From contig CAJQSJ010000039.1 in assembly GCA_905612535.1 (NCBI GenBank), positions 1 to 34,964 on the forward strand: a stretch of 34,964 bases of DNA, given 5' to 3'. The DNA is from an uncultured Pelagibacteraceae bacterium (GTDB lineage: Bacteria; Pseudomonadota; Alphaproteobacteria; Pelagibacterales; Pelagibacteraceae). Positions 26,935 to 34,023 of this stretch are shown here, one piece after another. Below the pieces are notes generated by a model. It worked only from the letters and a program-made list of their open reading frames with translations. It had not been told where the DNA came from and did no database searches. Position 1 is the first letter of the stretch. Each line of letters opens with the position of its first letter. A program made the position numbers and the translations under genes.

Positions 26935-27665
26935 AAAACCATTTATCTTTTATAAATGTCTATGAAAAAAAAAACTTAAAATCTCAAGTTGTTACTCAGC
27001 TTTTGTATGGCGATACATTTAAAAATATTAAACTATTAGGATCTTGGATAAAAATAAAAAATGATACTGATGGTTATATCGGCTACATTAAAAACAAAAA
27101 TTTTCCACAATATTGTCAAAATACTCATAAAATTTGGTCTTTGTCTTCACACATTTATTCAAAACCAAACATAAAATATAAGACTAAAAAAAAGCTTAGT
27201 TTTGGCTCCAAAATAGAAGTTGTACAAAAAAAAATTAATTTTTATAAGTTTGATAATTCCTGGATTAAAAAAAAAGACTGTAAAAAAATAAATTATAAAG
27301 AAAACAATATATTTAAAAATATTAAAAATTTTATTAATATAAAATATAAATGGGGAGGTAAACATTACACCGGGATTGATTGTTCAGCTTTAATACAACT
27401 GCTTTTAAACAATAATAATAAATTTTGTCCAAGAGATGCTAAAGATCAAATAAAATATTTTAAAAATAAAGTTAGTTTAAAAAATATTAAAAGGTATGAT
27501 CTAATTTTTTGGAAAGGGCATGTAGCCTTAGCTTTATCAAAAAATAAACTTATCCATGCATATGGTCCATTTAAAAAAGTTATTATAATGCCAATTCAAA
27601 CTACTATTAAAAGAATCGAGAAAACTGCAAGTTTAAAAGTTATAGGAATAAGAAGAATTATATAG
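26931..27665 (+). CDS. SH3-NlpC/P60 (C40) peptidase (244 aa)
   Basis: The N-terminal ~120 residues form two SH3-like modules (LYGDTFKNIKLLGSWIKIK, and a second ending NSWIKKKDC). The C-terminal NlpC/P60 domain carries the catalytic triad: Cys in YTGIDCSALIQ (C151), His in WKGHVALAL (H197) and a third polar residue in LIHAYGP (H209). The family cleaves gamma-D-Glu-diamino-acid bonds in peptidoglycan stem peptides. No signal peptide is visible, so it probably acts on cytoplasmic muropeptides. This agrees with its 4 nt overlap with the AmpG-like importer gene. Confidence 0.88.
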   Translation: MKNHLSFINVYEKKNLKSQVVTQLLYGDTFKNIKLLGSWIKIKNDTDGYIGYIKNKNFPQYCQNTHKIWSLSSHIYSKPNIKYKTKKKLSFGSKIEVVQKKINFYKFDNSWIKKKDCKKINYKENNIFKNIKNFINIKYKWGGKHYTGIDCSALIQLLLNNNNKFCPRDAKDQIKYFKNKVSLKNIKRYDLIFWKGHVALALSKNKLIHAYGPFKKVIIMPIQTTIKRIEKTASLKVIGIRRII

Positions 27666-27671
27666 TGACCT

Positions 27672-28016
27672 TTAAAAATTTGCTGGGAGCTTATGTTCCC
27701 CATTTTTTTTCAAAATTATTTGAAATACTTTTTTTACATCTTTTAAGTTTAAATAAGAATAAAGATGTGGAAATAGCAAACCATCTCTTGATTTTTCCCA
27801 GAAAAGATTGTCGAGCTTAGACGTGCTTACTTTTAACAAAATTAATTTATCTTTTTTATTATAAAAATATTTTTTTAATGTTGAAGATGCCTGTTTTTTA
27901 TTTGAAAAATGAATATAGCCATCAAGTTTATCTTTTTTTGATCCATTAAATTTTCTTTTATTTTTTGCTTTTACCCAATCTTTTGCATAGCAAATTTTGT
28001 ATATAAATTTTTTCAT
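27672..28016 (-). CDS. DUF952-family protein (114 aa)
   Basis: The start IYKICYAKDW, the DGYIHFSNKKQASSTLKKYF block, LILLKVSTSKLD, and the SRDGLLFPHLYSYLNL segment are the conserved landmarks of DUF952, a small cytoplasmic family of unknown biochemical role. I prefer the ATG at 28016 (MKKFIYKI); the track start 28025 is a TTG three codons earlier. It converges with the NlpC/P60 gene, with 6 nt between stops. Confidence 0.8.
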   Translation of the reverse strand: MKKFIYKICYAKDWVKAKNKRKFNGSKKDKLDGYIHFSNKKQASSTLKKYFYNKKDKLILLKVSTSKLDNLFWEKSRDGLLFPHLYSYLNLKDVKKVFQIILKKNGEHKLPANF

Positions 28017-28086
28017 CTTTACCAATTAATACTAAAAACTAAATTTTTTAAGTATAATTAACAAGCCCATACATAAAAATTTTTAA

Positions 28087-28746
28087 TTAGATCGTCTTAC
28101 TAATTTCTTCTAGTTGATCTGATTCAAAAAAAAAATTTTGCTGTTTTTTTTTGGCAATAATTACCATAGCTTTTGCAACATATTGAGCTTGTATAGGCTT
28201 ATATTTTTTTAAATTTCCTAAAAAAATAAAAGATAATTTTCTCATTACATACTTGCCAATACTTTCTCCCAATCTATATTCTTTCCTTTTCCCCAATAAA
28301 ATCGAAGGACGAATTACCGCTAAATTAGGAAAGTTTAGATTATTTAATTCTTCTTCTACTTGACCTTTGTTTTTTAAATAAAAACTAGAACTATTAGAGT
28401 TGGCACCCAGAGAAGATACATAAACAAAAGTTTCTACTGAATTTGATTTTGCTATCTTGGCAACATCTATGGGAATATTATATTCAACCTTTCTGTACTC
28501 ATCCATATCTGGAGTATTTTTTTTAGTCGTTCCTATGCAAAAGAAGCATTCATTTCCGACGATTGAATCCTTGTGTTTTTTTAAATTTGTAAAATCAGTT
28601 TGTATAATTTCAACTTTTGAGTTGTTGTTTTTTAGCACCGAACGAACAAAAAGTTTTATGTGATTGTAGCTATTGTTTTTCACAATAATATTTAAAAGCT
28701 CGTTACCAATTAACCCTGATGAGCCAAATATCAATGCTGTTTTCAT
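28087..28746 (-). CDS. NAD(P)-binding SDR, HTATIP2/YbjT-like (219 aa)
   Basis: The Rossmann motif ALIFGSSGLIGNELLN is at the N-terminus. It is followed by CFFCIGTTKKNTPDMDEYRK and FVYVSSLGANSNSSSFYLKNKGQVEE, whose Y-x3-K (YLKNK) is the SDR active-site pattern, then LAVIRPSILLGKRKEYRLGE. This order is typical of TIP30/HTATIP2-like atypical SDRs. The reaction is unknown. It follows the 28758-29111 hypothetical gene by 11 nt on the same strand. Confidence 0.8.
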   Translation of the reverse strand: MKTALIFGSSGLIGNELLNIIVKNNSYNHIKLFVRSVLKNNNSKVEIIQTDFTNLKKHKDSIVGNECFFCIGTTKKNTPDMDEYRKVEYNIPIDVAKIAKSNSVETFVYVSSLGANSNSSSFYLKNKGQVEEELNNLNFPNLAVIRPSILLGKRKEYRLGESIGKYVMRKLSFIFLGNLKKYKPIQAQYVAKAMVIIAKKKQQNFFFESDQLEEISKTI

Positions 28747-28757
28747 TTTTTAAAGCT

Positions 28758-29111
28758 CTAAAACCTTTCAATAATTTTTAAATCAGTTACTGCTACTTCT
28801 AGTGATAATTTTTCTTTGTCTGATAAATGTGATAAAGTTTTTTTATAACGCCTTCTAATGCTTTTTTTTAAACTACCAATATTCTTAATGTTGCTTAAAC
28901 TATGCTTAAAGTATTTTGCTTTTAACTTTGGATAACTAATATTATTTTTTGAATAAGTGCAATTCGCAAGAATAAAACTATCGCCATCAAGGATAGATTC
29001 TTGATAAAATTTTCCATCATAAAATCCTCTTTTGTGTATTTTGAATATTAAGTATTTTTTTCCGACTTTGTGCATTGTGTTCTGTATATTAAAATGAGTA
29101 AACATTTTCAT
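28758..29111 (-). CDS. Hypothetical protein (117 aa)
   Basis: A basic protein with a mixed alpha/beta pattern: KVGKKYLIFKIHKRGFYDGKF in the N-terminal half and IRRRYKKTLSHLSDKEKLSLEV in the C-terminal half. No family is recognised. I chose the ATG at 29111 (MKMFTHFN) over the TTG used in the track at 29126; 29105 is also possible. It is upstream of the SDR gene on the same strand and probably cotranscribed. Confidence 0.55.
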   Translation of the reverse strand: MKMFTHFNIQNTMHKVGKKYLIFKIHKRGFYDGKFYQESILDGDSFILANCTYSKNNISYPKLKAKYFKHSLSNIKNIGSLKKSIRRRYKKTLSHLSDKEKLSLEVAVTDLKIIERF

Positions 29112-29320
29112 ATCTTTTTTAATCAACTTAAAATCAGTAGGTAAAATTTGTATTATGGCCGCAATATTATTTTTTTTAGTAAAAAGTTTGTAATTAATAG
29201 AAATAATTTTATTTTTTTTTTTTAGCTTTACTGTTGTGCACTTCTTGGATGTCTGTTAAAATTTTTTTTCATATATAGGTTCTATATACAATTTCTACAT
29301 GCGTACTGTTATCACAGACA

Positions 29321-29366
29321 TTGGGGCATAAACTAGATATTATAATTATTTTAAGTCCCGCCCCAA
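29321..29366. repeat. GC-rich inverted repeat 3' of the cold-shock gene
   Basis: TTGGGGC (29321-29327) and GCCCCAA (29360-29366) form a perfect 7 bp inverted repeat around a 32 nt AT-rich loop, about 27 nt past the cspA stop. GC-rich arms are rare here. It could stabilise the csp mRNA 3' end or help termination, but no T-run follows it closely on the minus strand. The rest of the 29112-29392 gap shows nothing else. Confidence 0.4.
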
Positions 29367-29392
29367 ATGTTTTGAAATTTATTGAAATACGA

Positions 29393-29596
29393 TTAAGCTT
29401 TTTGCAGATTAACTGCGGAAGGGCCTTTATCACCATTCTCAACATCAAATGTCAATTCTTCGCCTTCGTTTAATTCCATGTTAGCTGCTTGAGCTGCAGA
29501 AGAATGAACAAAAACATCTTTTTCTTTATCTTCACGTTCGATGAAGCCGTAACCCTTAGTTGGGTTAAACCACTTAACTTTTCCTTTTATACTCAT
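29393..29596 (-). CDS. cspA: Cold-shock protein (CspA family)
   Basis: A 67-aa cold-shock domain with the start [20 protein letters not shown] (RNP1 KGYGFI) and DVFVHSSA (RNP2). It binds single-stranded RNA/DNA and melts mRNA structure. A short purine-rich GAGAGATAA lies before the ATG. The 5' region contains a 7 bp stem with a loop of eight T residues (29629-29650), which may be part of a temperature-responsive leader as in other csp genes. The gene is the last core gene before the accessory region. Confidence 0.96.
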   Translation of the reverse strand: MSIKGKVKWFNPTKGYGFIEREDKEKDVFVHSSAAQAANMELNEGEELTFDVENGDKGPSAVNLQKA

Positions 29597-29628
29597 GTTA
29601 TTTATCTCTCTTTTTTAGTTTGTTTTTA

Positions 29629-29650
29629 TTGTTAGAAAAAAAACTAACAA
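29629..29650 (-). promoter_or_regulatory. Hairpin in the cspA 5' region
   Basis: TTGTTAG and CTAACAA flank an eight-base homopolymer loop (U8 in the csp transcript direction), 33-54 nt before the cspA start. It is the kind of weak stem that could tune translation with temperature. No experimental parallel is claimed. Confidence 0.35.
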
Positions 29651-29739
29651 CAACCAACCTTTTAAGTCGATTTAACAGGAAATGTCAAATTAATAAATGA
29701 ATTTTATGCTTTTAAATATCGGGCAAATGGTCAAATTAA

Positions 29740-29828
29740 TGGCGTAGTGAGTGAGATTCAAACCCAAGATACGATTGCTCGTATACACACTTTCCAAGCG
29801 TGCGCCTTCAACCACGAACAATAATACC
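29740..29828 (-). pseudogene. tRNA-Ser(GGA)-derived remnant 1 (oldest, putative att site)
   Basis: The minus strand from GGCGCACGCTTGGAAAGTG onward is the anticodon arm (TTGGAAA, anticodon GGA), long variable arm (TACGA-GCAA-TCGTA), T arm and acceptor 3' strand of a serine tRNA ending CCA. The T arm (TTGGG/CTCAC) and acceptor strand are mutated. The 5' quarter does not pair with the 3' acceptor strand, although CGTGGTTGAAGGCGC still resembles a Ser D arm. It is not functional. This is the most decayed of three copies and marks the left edge of the accessory region. Confidence 0.75.
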
Positions 29829-29890
29829 AACGCTTATTTAAACACACAACAGCAATAATTGAACTGAGCTCCGATTTTAGATTCAAATTG

Positions 29891-29927
29891 GATCGCAAAT
29901 TATAGTAGTATTTAAGTATGAAAAAGC
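29891..29927 (+). repeat. Duplicated promoter/start segment, copy 1
   Basis: This 37 nt segment (GATCGCAAATTATAGTA and on through ATGAAAAAGC) matches 31184-31220 at 34 of 37 positions and spans the start codon of the metallopeptidase gene. A -10-like TATAGT lies 11 nt before the ATG with no Shine-Dalgarno, so the transcript may be leaderless or nearly so. Confidence 0.6.
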
Positions 29928-31105
29928 TTTTAGGGATCTTGGTTCTGGGTTTGTTGTGGTGCAATGTTGGGTTTGCAAGTGAAGCCGGTGGTATAAGAGA
30001 GCCCGGGAACAATACAAAATGTTTATATGTATTCGAAAAAGAAAATATATTTAAAAAAGAATTTTTACCAAATGTTAACAAGAAAAAAGGAGCTTTTATT
30101 ACTTATATAGGTTGTAATAAATATTATGATAATTGGGGTTGGTGGAATTCTTTTAACTCAGACATAGATGTAGCACATCAAAAAGCATACCAAGGATGTG
30201 TTGATCAGCAAATGAAGAAACACAATCTTACAGGTTGCCATTTATTTTCAATCGATGACGTAATTGTTTGGGGTAAAGATGCTGATTTTGTAACCGAAGT
30301 TGAAAGCAAAATTGAGAAAAAATTGACAAAAATTAATAGTAAAAAGAAAAAAGCAAGTGGTAGTTTTGTATATGAATTTCTTTTATGGGACGATAAAGTC
30401 TTCACAAAAAAAAGTCCAACAACTTTTAAAAAACTTACATTTAATAAAGAAGAAAACATCAGTAAAGTTATGAAGAAGGTACAACGCGGTAGCTCTAAAA
30501 AAAAGAAAAATTTTAAATCATTTAGTTTTATAGCGGAATACGAGAACAATATTACAATAGAATTGCTTATCGAACAAGATAAAGATAAAAAAGATTTTGA
30601 AAAAGCAGAACAGGAAGCATTATTATTTGCTATTATGTATGGTCAAATGCCTAATTTTTTAAAAACTTATAATAGAAAAATATATGTACATAATGACGTG
30701 GAATTTGATGATGGATTAGGAATATGGTGGGTAATGTATCAGAAAAAAGAATTCCATATTAACGCACCTAAAATAAACAAAAAACAAGCATGTGCAAAAA
30801 TTATAAGATATTCTAATTGTGCTGTAGTAATGGCTCATGAATTGGCACATGTTATTCAGCAACTTACTGGAGTGATCTCGCCATCAAAATGGAAAAAAGC
30901 AATAAAGTTAGATAAAAAAAAGTATTGTTCAAAGTATGCTAAGAAAAATTCAAAGGAAGATTTTGCAGAGTCGATCACATGTTGGATTGCCGCAAGACAT
31001 AAATCAGATAAAATTAAAAAAAGTGATCTTGCAAAAATTAATGAATTCATCCCAAACCGTCTTAAATTTTTTGATGAAATGAATTTTAATATGTATCCTT
31101 TATAA
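29918..31105 (+). CDS. Secreted HExxH metallopeptidase-like protein (395 aa)
   Basis: A signal peptide (MKKLLGILVLGLLWCNVGFA, cleavage near FAS-EA) precedes a Lys-rich domain with several Cys, including YIGCNKYYDNWGWW and AYQGCVDQQMKKHN. The C-terminal part has AVVMAHELAHVIQQLTG with an HExxH zinc site (H307, E308, H311). A downstream KEDFAESITCWIA could give the third ligand, as in gluzincin-type enzymes. I cannot assign a named family to the N-terminal part. It lies just inside the first tRNA-Ser remnant, within accessory DNA, so it is likely acquired cargo. Confidence 0.7.
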   Translation: MKKLLGILVLGLLWCNVGFASEAGGIREPGNNTKCLYVFEKENIFKKEFLPNVNKKKGAFITYIGCNKYYDNWGWWNSFNSDIDVAHQKAYQGCVDQQMKKHNLTGCHLFSIDDVIVWGKDADFVTEVESKIEKKLTKINSKKKKASGSFVYEFLLWDDKVFTKKSPTTFKKLTFNKEENISKVMKKVQRGSSKKKKNFKSFSFIAEYENNITIELLIEQDKDKKDFEKAEQEALLFAIMYGQMPNFLKTYNRKIYVHNDVEFDDGLGIWWVMYQKKEFHINAPKINKKQACAKIIRYSNCAVVMAHELAHVIQQLTGVISPSKWKKAIKLDKKKYCSKYAKKNSKEDFAESITCWIAARHKSDKIKKSDLAKINEFIPNRLKFFDEMNFNMYPL

Positions 31106-31140
31106 AACTTCTAATCTGATTTTATTATGGTGCACGGATC

Positions 31141-31187
31141 AATAAATCATCTCCAAATGTGATCAGATTTAGGACTTAAATGTGATC
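31141..31187. repeat. Arm-like direct repeats, internal copy
   Basis: AAATGTGATC occurs at 31155-31164 and 31178-31187, 23 bp apart. The preceding AATAAATCATCTCC continues into a 27 nt match (22 identical) with 32978-33004, which lies beside tRNA-Ser remnant 2. No tRNA sequence follows here. It may be the scar of a junction whose tRNA core was lost. Confidence 0.5.
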
Positions 31188-31220
31188 GCAAATTATAGTA
31201 AGATTTAAGCATGAAAAAGC
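31184..31220 (+). repeat. Duplicated promoter/start segment, copy 2
   Basis: This matches 29891-29927 at 34 of 37 positions, including TATAGT and ATGAAAAAGC. Here it drives the 58-aa zinc-ribbon ORF. The two downstream proteins are unrelated beyond the first few codons. Confidence 0.6.
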
Positions 31221-31387
31221 GTTTATCCAGTTGCTTAGAATGTGGAGACAATACCTCTATTTTAACTCAAGTAAGCAGCGGTCCAGAAGTGACACTTCTT
31301 TGTACCAATTGTTATAGCCTTAAGCATTCAAAAGAGAGCCGAAGTGAGATTGACCATAACGAAGAAGAAAAAAGTTACATTAAATAA
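31211..31387 (+). CDS. Small zinc-ribbon protein (58 aa)
   Basis: This ORF is shorter than the track cutoff. It begins MKKRLSSCLECGDNTS and continues to LLCTNCYSLKHSKE, giving two CxxC knuckles 21 residues apart, the layout of a zinc ribbon. It ends in an acidic/basic tail. The start is shared with the duplicated promoter segment that also precedes the metallopeptidase. It is probably a nucleic-acid- or protein-binding accessory protein. The function is unknown. The 31388-31535 gap after it shows no convincing gene. Confidence 0.6.
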   Translation: MKKRLSSCLECGDNTSILTQVSSGPEVTLLCTNCYSLKHSKESRSEIDHNEEEKSYIK

Positions 31388-31535
31388 TATTAAACCCATA
31401 AATATGTTTGGAGTAGCTAGGAACCGGAGGTGCCTTTTGATAACATTTAATCATGAAAAAATTTTAAGGTTCTGGGTTAAGTGTGTTTTGTTATCCCTCC
31501 GCCAGAGCACGATTTTAAAATATTAACTTATTTTT

Positions 31536-31970
31536 TTAACTAGTTATGAATTTTTGTAAGTCATTTATAAGTTCTTTTTGTTCTTCGATCATAATTTTTA
31601 ACACATCACGGATTGAAATGATTCCAACAATTTTTTTATTTTCTACCACTGGAAGGTGTCTAATTCTTTTTTCATTCATTATTTTCATACACTGATCAAT
31701 TTTATAATCTCTAGTAATGGTGATTAATTTTTTAGTCATAACTTCATCTAATAATGTATCTTTGCTGCTCTTACCTTTTAAAATAATTTTTCTTGCATAA
31801 TCTCTTTCTGAAAATATACCTATAGGAAAATCATTAGTATCAACGACAATGATTGCGCCTATATTCTTTTCTGACATTAAAATAAGCGCTTGTATTACAC
31901 TTTGGTTTTTTGAAATAGTCCAAATTTTTCTATTTCTATTTAGTTTTAAAAAATCTTCTAATCTAGTCAA
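31536..31970 (-). CDS. CBS-domain pair protein (144 aa)
   Basis: Two consecutive CBS motifs are visible: IWTISKNQSVIQALILMSEK to DFPIGIFSERDYARKII, and LITITRDYKIDQCMKIMNEK to VVENKKIVGIISIRDVLKIM. Stand-alone CBS pairs bind adenine nucleotides or similar ligands and regulate partner proteins. The start is TTG at 31970; the nearest ATG would cut into the first CBS domain. It is alone on the minus strand inside the first island. Confidence 0.88.
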   Translation of the reverse strand: MTRLEDFLKLNRNRKIWTISKNQSVIQALILMSEKNIGAIIVVDTNDFPIGIFSERDYARKIILKGKSSKDTLLDEVMTKKLITITRDYKIDQCMKIMNEKRIRHLPVVENKKIVGIISIRDVLKIMIEEQKELINDLQKFITS

Positions 31971-32137
31971 AATTAGTTACAATTTATTAATTATACCAGA
32001 TAAGTGTAAAGTGGTAATAATTTCATAAACGCACTCCTATTGTAATAAATTAATGCTAACATGTCAGGGGAAATTTTCAAAGAATTTATAAATTTTTATA
32101 GTTAAATTATTCTGTAATTTTTTAACAAAAAAATCCC

Positions 32138-32154
32138 AGCCTGAAAAACAGGCT
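32138..32154. terminator. Short perfect hairpin (AGCCTG / CAGGCT)
   Basis: A 6 bp GC-rich stem with an AAAAA loop. On the minus strand it is followed by GGGATTTTTTT, so it could terminate minus-strand transcription. No minus-strand gene ends immediately upstream of it, so it may instead belong to the structured element that begins 7 nt later. Confidence 0.45.
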
Positions 32155-32160
32155 ATAAAA

Positions 32161-32256
32161 ATGTAGCTGATGGTAATTAGGCTATCATTTAATTTTATGA
32201 TATACTAATCTTCAATAAAGATTACACAAATTTTTCAGCTACATGCTGAACATCAG
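32161..32256 (+). ncRNA. Candidate structured RNA / cis element upstream of a zinc-ribbon ORF
   Basis: ATGTAGCTGA (32161-32170) pairs perfectly with TCAGCTACAT (32235-32244), closing a 64 nt interior that holds another perfect hairpin, TAATCTT-CAATA-AAGATTA (32206-32224). CTGATG (32167-32172) can alternatively pair with CATCAG (32251-32256), which would break the outer stem. The element ends 33 nt before the 49-aa ORF. It could be a regulatory leader, a small RNA or a recombination site. I do not recognise a known riboswitch. The rest of 31971-32288 shows nothing else. Confidence 0.4.
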
Positions 32257-32288
32257 AAAAAATATTAATTAAAAAAAGTGTCTAAATT

Positions 32289-32438
32289 ATGAAGTTTAGT
32301 TTGTTGTGTTTGCTGTGTTATTTGGGATTCCATCAACATGAGGTTGTAGATGTCAAGTTTGGTTTTGGCAAATCTGGAAAAATAATGACGGTTAAATGTA
32401 AAAATTGCGGTACCGTTGAAATTAAAACAGGTGATTAA
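32289..32438 (+). CDS. Small zinc-ribbon protein, DUF1660-like (49 aa)
   Basis: This ORF is below the track length cutoff. MKFSLLCLLCYLGFHQHE, then KSGKIMTVKCKNCGTVEI, shows a Cys (with an extra Cys), a GFH segment and a C-terminal CxxC, resembling the short prophage-type DUF1660 zinc ribbon. It follows the structured element and lies 12 nt before the 173-aa gene, so the two are likely cotranscribed. The function is unknown. Confidence 0.55.
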   Translation: MKFSLLCLLCYLGFHQHEVVDVKFGFGKSGKIMTVKCKNCGTVEIKTGD

Positions 32439-32450
32439 AAAAATTATTGA

Positions 32451-32972
32451 ATGAATATAGATGTAACAAAAAATATTGATATAAGAAGATATGTAAGTTG
32501 GAAAAAAGTAGTTAAAGGAAAACCAATACACATAAGGTTATATGAATTAATTTATTATGAGTTATTAATTGCTTGGATTGAAATAGATAAACCTTCAATT
32601 CGTTCAGCGATTTATGAGATGATGAATCGAAAAGAATTTAATGAAGATTTTGTTAAAGGACAGAAAATACAACAATTTATTGATGAAATTAAAGATAACC
32701 CATGCGATGACGGATCTGGTTATTATATTTCAAGTTCAAATGAGGTGCTGGCGAAAGAAGATATTAAAAACCTCTATAAAATTAAACACGCAATGAAAGA
32801 TAAGTTAAGCACAAAGAATATGATTAATAGATATAGATCAATATTTGTTTTTTGTAAAATATATGAATCTTGGGCATTATTAAAAAAAGATGAACAGATT
32901 CATGATATAACTAAAAAAGAAAGATTTGATGTGACACCGGACTTGCCTTTAAAAATTATTGGCGTAAATTAA
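32451..32972 (+). CDS. Hypothetical protein (173 aa)
   Basis: A soluble, mostly helical protein with no signal peptide. It contains YVSWKKVVKGKPIHIRLYEL, a central acidic segment around DNPCDDGSGYYIS, and a basic helix KIKHAMKDKLSTKNMINRYRS. No family is recognised. It sits downstream of the 49-aa zinc ribbon and ends 86 nt before tRNA-Ser remnant 2, at the right end of the first island. Confidence 0.6.
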   Translation: MNIDVTKNIDIRRYVSWKKVVKGKPIHIRLYELIYYELLIAWIEIDKPSIRSAIYEMMNRKEFNEDFVKGQKIQQFIDEIKDNPCDDGSGYYISSSNEVLAKEDIKNLYKIKHAMKDKLSTKNMINRYRSIFVFCKIYESWALLKKDEQIHDITKKERFDVTPDLPLKIIGVN

Positions 32973-32995
32973 AGTAAAATAAATCATCTTCGGGT

Positions 32996-33013
32996 GTGAC
33001 CAGAGAGTGACCA
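32996..33013. repeat. Paired GTGACCA repeats, putative integrase arm site 1
   Basis: GTGACCA at 32996-33002 and again at 33007-33013, exactly 11 bp apart (one helical turn). The inner repeat ends 46 nt from the 3' end of tRNA-Ser remnant 2. This position matches the pair at 34126-34144 next to remnant 3. Confidence 0.55.
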
Positions 33014-33058
33014 AACCACTTTTTGCAATCTAAAAAATTCTGCAAAATCTTAAATTAA

Positions 33059-33147
33059 TGGCGGAGAGAGTGGGATTCGAACCCACGATACGATTGCTCG
33101 TATACACACTTTCCAAGCGTGCGCCGTGAACCTGGCGGCTTGATACC
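33059..33147 (-). pseudogene. tRNA-Ser(GGA)-derived remnant 2 (putative att site)
   Basis: The minus-strand 3' two-thirds is intact: anticodon loop TTGGAAA, variable arm TACGA-GCAA-TCGTA, T arm GTGGG-TTCGAAT-CCCAC, acceptor strand TCTCTCC, G, CCA. The 5' part (GGTATCAAGCCGCCAGG) cannot form the acceptor or a normal D arm, so the tRNA is not functional. It separates island 1 from island 2. The dioxygenase stop codon lies 8 nt beyond it. Confidence 0.8.
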
Positions 33148-33154
33148 AACACTT

Positions 33155-33919
33155 TTAATTATTTGTAAGATTTACAAACATAGTAAATTCTAGACTTATT
33201 CTTGTAGCTTCACCCTCATTTAAAGCTGCGCCATGAAGAACATTGTCATGAAAAATCACGGCTGTAGTTGGTAGAGAATCTAGAGAATCAACTTTTAAAT
33301 TATATTTAGAAGTATCAAAAATTGGTTTTCTTATACCCTGTCTTATTTCGGTTTGATAATCAAATTCTTTTAGCTGTGAAAAGGGAACAATTTTTAATCC
33401 CATATATTTACTACAATGCAATGGAATCCAAACTTTGATTCTCTCTTTGTTTTTTGGTGGTATAAAATCTTTTCTTTCATTCAGATCCCAAAACCATTTA
33501 TCAGCATGGAGTGAAGCGCGATCTGTATTTTGATTAGGCCGTACAATACGCCAATACATTTCTTCATGGCCAATTTTTTCTCCGTCAAAAGTGCCAGAAA
33601 TTAGTATAGGTCCAAATATTTTTTCTAAAGTTTTAAAAAATTGCAATTTCTTAATTTTTTCAACGTCTTTTTTAGATAATATTCTTGTTTTTTTTACCCA
33701 AAATTTTGAATGGTCAATTTTATCAGAATTTTTGTGATAATTTATTATTTTATTTTCTTTGAATATATTTTTTAGCGCTGGGTAATTTTTTTCTATTTTT
33801 TTAATATAATGTTTTTCTACAAGATTACGCATTGTATTTAAATCAAGATTAGTGATATTAATTATGAAATATCCTTCTTTCTTATTTAATATTTTGTAAT
33901 ATTCTTTGTTATTGAGCAT
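33155..33919 (-). CDS. 2OG-Fe(II) dioxygenase-like protein, PhyH type (254 aa)
   Basis: The iron-binding facial triad is present as an HxD in RASLHADKWFW (H138, D140) and a distal His in NVLHGAALN (H229). An Arg 11 residues later (ATRISLEF, R240) is the usual 2-oxoglutarate ligand. The layout is that of the phytanoyl-CoA dioxygenase family, whose bacterial members hydroxylate diverse metabolites, sugars or natural products. It is the only sizeable gene between tRNA-Ser remnants 2 and 3, so it looks like single-gene cargo. The substrate is unknown. Confidence 0.75.
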   Translation of the reverse strand: MLNNKEYYKILNKKEGYFIINITNLDLNTMRNLVEKHYIKKIEKNYPALKNIFKENKIINYHKNSDKIDHSKFWVKKTRILSKKDVEKIKKLQFFKTLEKIFGPILISGTFDGEKIGHEEMYWRIVRPNQNTDRASLHADKWFWDLNERKDFIPPKNKERIKVWIPLHCSKYMGLKIVPFSQLKEFDYQTEIRQGIRKPIFDTSKYNLKVDSLDSLPTTAVIFHDNVLHGAALNEGEATRISLEFTMFVNLTNN

Positions 33920-34023
33920 TTTTGTTATGTTGAATATACATCTTACATTAATTATTTTTATCTTAGCCTAAAAGCTATTTCTATAGTATTAAACAGGTGC
34001 TAATTATTAATTAATAGAAAAAA

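Noticed and set aside
31344-31526. 60-aa plus-strand ORF
   Set aside because: It overlaps the end of the zinc-ribbon ORF in another frame, has no RBS and a random basic composition.
32265-32531. 88-aa minus-strand hydrophobic ORF
   Set aside because: It lies antisense to the 49-aa zinc-ribbon gene and the start of the 173-aa gene; its composition is that expected from reverse reading of AT-rich coding DNA.
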